Assembly (NCBI GenBank): GCA_026418275.1
Contig: JAOABQ010000067.1
Location: forward strand, 25,844 to 89,843
Length of the DNA stretch: 64,000 bases
DNA from: Clostridia bacterium
GTDB lineage: Bacteria > Bacillota > Clostridia > Acetivibrionales > DSM-2933
Direction of reading: 5' to 3'
The notes beneath the pieces are model-generated. The model searched no databases. It had not been told where the DNA came from and was given only the letters and a program-made list of their open reading frames with translations. The translations under genes were made by a program, and so were the position numbers. Below, in pieces: positions 63,901 to 64,000 of this stretch (position 1 is its first letter; each line of letters starts with the position of its first letter).

Positions 63901-64000
63901 GGAACTTAACTGCATCAGCGGTCAATAACCCCTTTGGATATGCAGGGTACCAGTATGATAAAGAAACCGGGCTGTACTACCTTAATGCCAGGATGTATGA
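51903..64000 (+). CDS. Giant exported subtilisin-cohesin/dockerin-RHS protein, 3' partial
   Basis: One frame runs uninterrupted from ATG 51903 (GGGGGT upstream) to the window edge, over 4,030 codons. It begins with a signal peptide (about 1-25) and an inhibitor-like propeptide (about 120-190). The S8 protease domain has Asp248 (VVDTGVD), His305 (HGTHVAG), Asn392 (AAGNSG) and Ser459 (SGTSMAAP). Three PPC-like modules follow (about 697-1053), then a cohesin-like module (about 1054-1215) and a carboxypeptidase-regulatory-like segment. Next come a dockerin (about 1336-1400), FN3 (about 1400-1490) and two copies of a 215-residue beta module (about 1496-1930). A DUF6531-type RHS start (about 1944-2050) leads into YD repeats, with a golvesin-like domain at about 2900-3023. 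The RHS core (GYAGYQYDKETGLYYLNARM) is reached at the edge. All protease residues are intact. RHS shells usually encapsulate a C-terminal toxin or effector; whatever follows here is outside the window. Confidence 0.9.
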   Translation, partial: MQRSKKLLSFVVALIFFTQTFYASGIPNIPGQTDSYVNTQKNTAVETEKVSPVVEESSDTPEPTKQAVSTPIPTGTAVTASVPVSTAVNGEKEGKDKVEDKDKEKEKEVNLKAKKPGAKKSVIVKYKNLEQAQSIKKKFLSKKEGRKLQVKYTSKKMRMEALEVSDDSDLESLIAELKEDSNVEYVQQDFPLEAFLVPQDPRFNEQWGLSNSGQTVGGQAGILGMDIDAVHAWDATTGEEQVLVAVVDTGVDVNHEDLKENIFANIKETSNGLDDDGNGYIDDIQGWDFANNDNSVYDSSTQDLHGTHVAGIIAGRANSKGISGVAPNVKILPLKFINGSQGYTSDAVRAVEYASSMGASIINCSWGGSGYNPALKEAMEKSGALFVCAAGNSGTDVTSNPVYPASFDLSNVMSIAAMDNKGMLAPFSNYGGNTHIAAPGANILSTLPGNQYGILSGTSMAAPFASGVAALVKSRDEALDSNGIKTRIMNTSVKAFNLTGKVVSSGRLHALNAVLNKLPSEDNEIPKDEAEEAKVKGVSPVFNPSLEGNHKTQKPLVNTDNLFIDGLIKSEAVKVQSSGNGIENLSVNKLKQKFITFTWTTSIKTSSTVYYGNTDKLGKSYKADALTDKHQVTLRLDDGEDINFYRIESISDKGTIFKSEVRSVKEDMNDLGGNAPQGLTAGTGNGTAASSQDVSTLSYIMDNGANHTFETAQAIPAGTVFGTMVQGQGSDFYAVNFEAGKTYSINLKGMAPGEDYDLNIYNSARTSVSRSSNVMNYDENVSYTCQTAGTYYIVVEPYYVRTTSAHHDYQLMVFPNDLAPDSDEPNDSVGTAKQLAEDTARYPTLNINTDEDWYFIDTAKTGKLSVTMKSIPQGCDYDIQVYKDGSMIGGSYVGSNGDEKVALLISSPGKYYIRVYSYSGSHASDTYALKAGVYTPDSYEVNDNLYEVASRGTPSISMEGSISATIDNREDVDGFKFVLDKDTNVGIRLKNIPAGCDYDLMLYSANMTELGESSNGSNTDETIIRQLTAGTYFVKVYSYSAYSETQSYQLSVNDENLAKVKMELDKTTAAVGEVITATVKVENVSNFAGYQANIKYDPQVVQPVDDNLMPYASTTKPGNGNILLNYSPISTAAHGLQNGILNFGKSYSALADYRLSGTPESSGILAVVKFKVLKNNRIDIRFEENSTMPQSISGVYVFDWNGNRIKIGYMVQQPPAANEGLPVNTQSVNISSDMLVQNFVPLSGTGNVSGYISPDVSSSNPDIKKDFKVSVLGNGMVYSAMTDANGYFTIPNIPSAEGYTIEITKDNYLKRIINNVTLRSGIALGSASAPVSVWAGDMLINGEADNAVNMEDIMEVIKYFNTSAGQSGYVAGADLNKDGAVNMSDIVILIGHFNVTPDYYPVVEIQSVLPTEVWVSEIRSDKFTVHWTPFSGAAGYKVYVDGILKSSLEGVTEYTVQGLQSGNIYKVTVQAVDALGNPINDAAPVYGVYSKTLAQNTVCDGNLFLEGTLDLNGHILSVAGSVFHLAGEMRINNGTLHIQGDYKIEAFGGRACNSDLIMTKPNDRLIVEGSFLTDSTRDQSSCLTDGIMEIRGNFTQRSSVNNNDNAEEKNFSASGKHRVIFNGDRKQTISFEDKESRFNNLEIANSSTFEVDIKTPIWIFGGLAATDRTVTNSKNITLWENAKIDGGNWKWDLGIIGYSSETNSRWVLQQDQVIEGNLYGTWGALHLNGYRLKIGKDLILSRTNMSPQYIDISSGVLEVGGNLLQRGWGITLNKGSLTVAGDYRIEGDGGGNSKGGFAMTQAEDRVTVMGNFVTDSEIDHRNYLKAGIVEIKGDFTQRSSSYGTPQGEVNMIYNFAPSEACKVILSGEKVQMVSFEDPLNSPDPTKRGSGFNILCLTKPIETGYVFLPDQNWKKLIEAYNKYKFFDNSGTYSPTGNYSENYTDMVVDAPGLDVVFGRFYNSQSISMENMLGKGWSFSFEGSVDDTDNAITVIVPGLGGPKFKKDSTLAPLDSRNKLELVGGIYKLTTKDQTVYTFNTNKKLSKISDRNGNTLTISYNSDGSISGIDDAAKRHYFINYASDSQGKTITITDPKNRTVRYEIKDNKLVKATDPTGKNTIYEYDTQDLLKTVKNHQGKVLMTIHYTKIDDKYLVLDTTDALGKKTTYSYDKQNMNTTVIESKADTSNSTDQSRKTVEFYDGSYHIVKRIDAANRQTRIDYYDYSSDGQLLNTTINNESDKLKIHNKYGEEKEFVDSNGNKTIFERDSRGNITKKINPDGSFKTFTYDSENNLIKEVDEEKKWVYYVYEYDSSHVMKKLKKVQPFKDELLPADSDYNPGAADANDRTKYAITVYEYYAPSLVNGIGGLLWKETDPNGHTKIYTYDAWGNIKTMEDAEQNKTEYQNNTIGWKESETSPRGYHADYWYDNNGRLLRTELRESGITTRTVYDIEGRTVQEISPVQYDPAKDQLNTNTAPVGQYLDATVGYRYKYDYPYQVDTSKSGMSKTVTDPENNGTKYEYDLFGNLKSETNHVGAIYEYDYDDINRPIKLYFRENSTGERVLLEEYSYQVLVDKFIGTTMLMKTSKTVIKYLNSVDTATTVYTYDYAGRLIELKKPDATVVKNIYNSNGTLSESIDEKGYRTFYRYNSLNRVIAKRVPVEEGKDKDGNPIINYSYSETIYDPAGNKVEERVSGEMAEGTDEKPSENSFIKTRYEYYSNNSLKNIKDKNGFIRKHYEYDGDGNLSKEVTYAKASAEAKSLSDEENYIKAGVCNVVWYENDQMGKPIQKSVSVLKGDIYSETNNNFEDNTIIKLVTDYTYDGLGNIESVKTPNGVITRYTYDNMGRLICSSQDGTNPNVTVASSTTYNWGGKPYTVTDAKGNTTKYEYDKRGFNSKVFKGITVIGQIDDGFTNTGISWQNSYLTAYRGSGALISSTPNDTVAWTPDIPETGDYNVYVWYANSSDNTTNAKYSITYNGGIASVTVDQTKTGGHWKILGTYRFLKGKNGSVKLTVASGKTIADSVMFEPVEPKAAIDYYYDLAGRKIVETSPKFFTNGMPEDLLSNYTSYSYDNMDRIKTKSIAGNEMRMDPVTKTWKPQFIKRIVKNYEYDDYGNMVLEQDALGYKNGYGTKYAYNIAGKLKTVLDPESKLRGLEYSVKYEYDALGRKVGEIEPRNSGTYMYEKQTLYTLDDDGNVKVIRRNTDTNDFIERVNYDFLGNITDSTDGNRNTTYYEYNGLGKVRRVTHPWDSTIPQYIQCYQYDAVGNLKLDWGQNQQGAIGTQHLYTYDNQGRQTSIKESKSGFLEEIETSVQYDKNGNKVYEKDGNGNISTNQYDVLNRLVSTSITTRDVDGNNPVEHKTTTTYDKNGNVLQMTDWRGNFTENIYDDFDRLIQKNDQNGKAVQYIEYNENSAQEKSYDALGNATSYMYDRNGRLTKTQDPEVYIDVTNSPRNHVTAQEYDSAGNVSKKTDGMGNSTEYRYDAFDRLQEVINNVNGTVQKTFYIYDNNGNMTSQEDHRGVKTTIKYNAANKVKEKFSKGGEGIPARTESYIYYEDGNLRTKTDKSGKTTSYTYDCHGRVLTEVTGSITKSYAYDNNDNELRVTETVVKDGKTTTKVIDRKYDELNRVVRKTVSEDGNASLTTTYKYDIIVESPFKGTAELATDSKNNSTIKAYDAVGRLSIIANDSSINTNNKTTYEYDQRGNRQSVTYPDGSKEVYSYYKDNLLQTLINYKKTSNGLLLMDQYDYKYDAAHNQVEKREVINGASERTTVYGYDEVNRLKTVTEPSGNGSKVTSYTYDNSGNRSTETIADVDKPQVVNSYGYNDQNRIVSVTSTADGVTTDVTYFNYDNNGNQTSVYKSVYTNGVSGPLTVITTNVYDELNRLTSSTAGDKTAVYTYNPDDLRDSKLFDSRITKYYYDYDKVVLEEESFGTEKKLIHNTYGTNLLSRTITDISANPNPANNLTMYYMYNGHGDVTALIDTNGVLRATYYYDAFGNPVDSGTKYYDANGNLTASAVNNPFGYAGYQYDKETGLYYLNARMY

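Noticed and set aside
57600..64000. Minus-strand open frames opposite the giant gene
   Set aside because: They are by-products of the YD-repeat composition; none has a binding site or recognisable product, and the plus-strand frame is continuous.
51903..64000. Two separate genes (protease, then RHS) joined by an error
   Set aside because: I read the frame codon by codon from the start to about 61,000, and checked that the same frame is in use at the right edge. No stop or shift was seen, and the dockerin, FN3 and beta modules form a continuous bridge.
1..64000. tRNA, rRNA or CRISPR array
   Set aside because: No cloverleaf with CCA-type ends, no rRNA-like stretch and no regularly spaced repeats with spacers were seen.

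Overview
The window comes from a low-GC, spore-forming, Gram-positive anaerobe of the class Clostridia. The closest fit is a cellulosome-type lineage related to Acetivibrio/Ruminiclostridium. The evidence is a complete spoIIIA operon, spoIVB, spo0A and cotJ genes, a dockerin and a cohesin-like module in an exported protein, and an OLE RNA, which is typical of extremophilic anaerobic Firmicutes. This is inferred from gene content; no species call is possible from sequence reading alone.

Layout. (1) 1-4.4 kb is an accessory segment: a 3' fragment of an HD-like protein, a membrane metallophosphoesterase behind a 26-codon leader ORF, a DUF2262 protein, and a large serine recombinase. The recombinase ends about 20 bp from a broken cotJC gene, whose first 33 codons sit in the cotJA-cotJB-cotJC operon on the minus strand. 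The recombinase is therefore at the right-hand end of an element that split cotJC, a skin-like arrangement. (2) 5-9.2 kb holds a DUF4330 protein, a PadR/DUF1700/DUF4097 envelope operon, ilvE, and two small gene relics. (3) 9.7-17.4 kb is housekeeping: yqeG, aroE, pilT, a prepilin peptidase, a ComFB-like gene, an endonuclease IV-type gene, aroQ, an M24 peptidase and efp. (4) 17.5-23.8 kb is a CD1247-type zinc protein and spoIIIAA-AH. (5) 24-38.8 kb is an Asp23/AmaP/DUF2273 envelope module, then nusB-xseA-xseB-ispA, the OLE RNA with its partner gene oapA, dxs, a TlyA-type methyltransferase gene, nadK, argR, recN and spoIVB, followed by spo0A. (6) 40.2-47.3 kb is a complete trpEGDCFBA operon. Its leader carries GAG triplets at 5-nt spacing, an intrinsic terminator and a hairpin over the trpE ribosome binding site, which points to TRAP-type attenuation. 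(7) 47.4-51.5 kb is a coiled-coil microprotein, an OmpR-type two-component pair and an HtrA protease. (8) 51.9 kb to the window end is one uninterrupted reading frame of more than 4,030 codons. It encodes an exported subtilisin with pre-peptidase C-terminal domains, a cohesin-like module, a dockerin, FN3, duplicated beta modules and a very long RHS/YD shell with an embedded golvesin-like domain. The frame is still open at the right edge, inside the RHS core.

At least three families of short structured intergenic repeats are dispersed through the chromosome-like part. One family flanks the OLE region as direct repeats and has a third copy inside the trp operon. Another is present as two nearly identical inverted copies 12.5 kb apart. 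No tRNA, rRNA, CRISPR array or full insertion sequence was seen.
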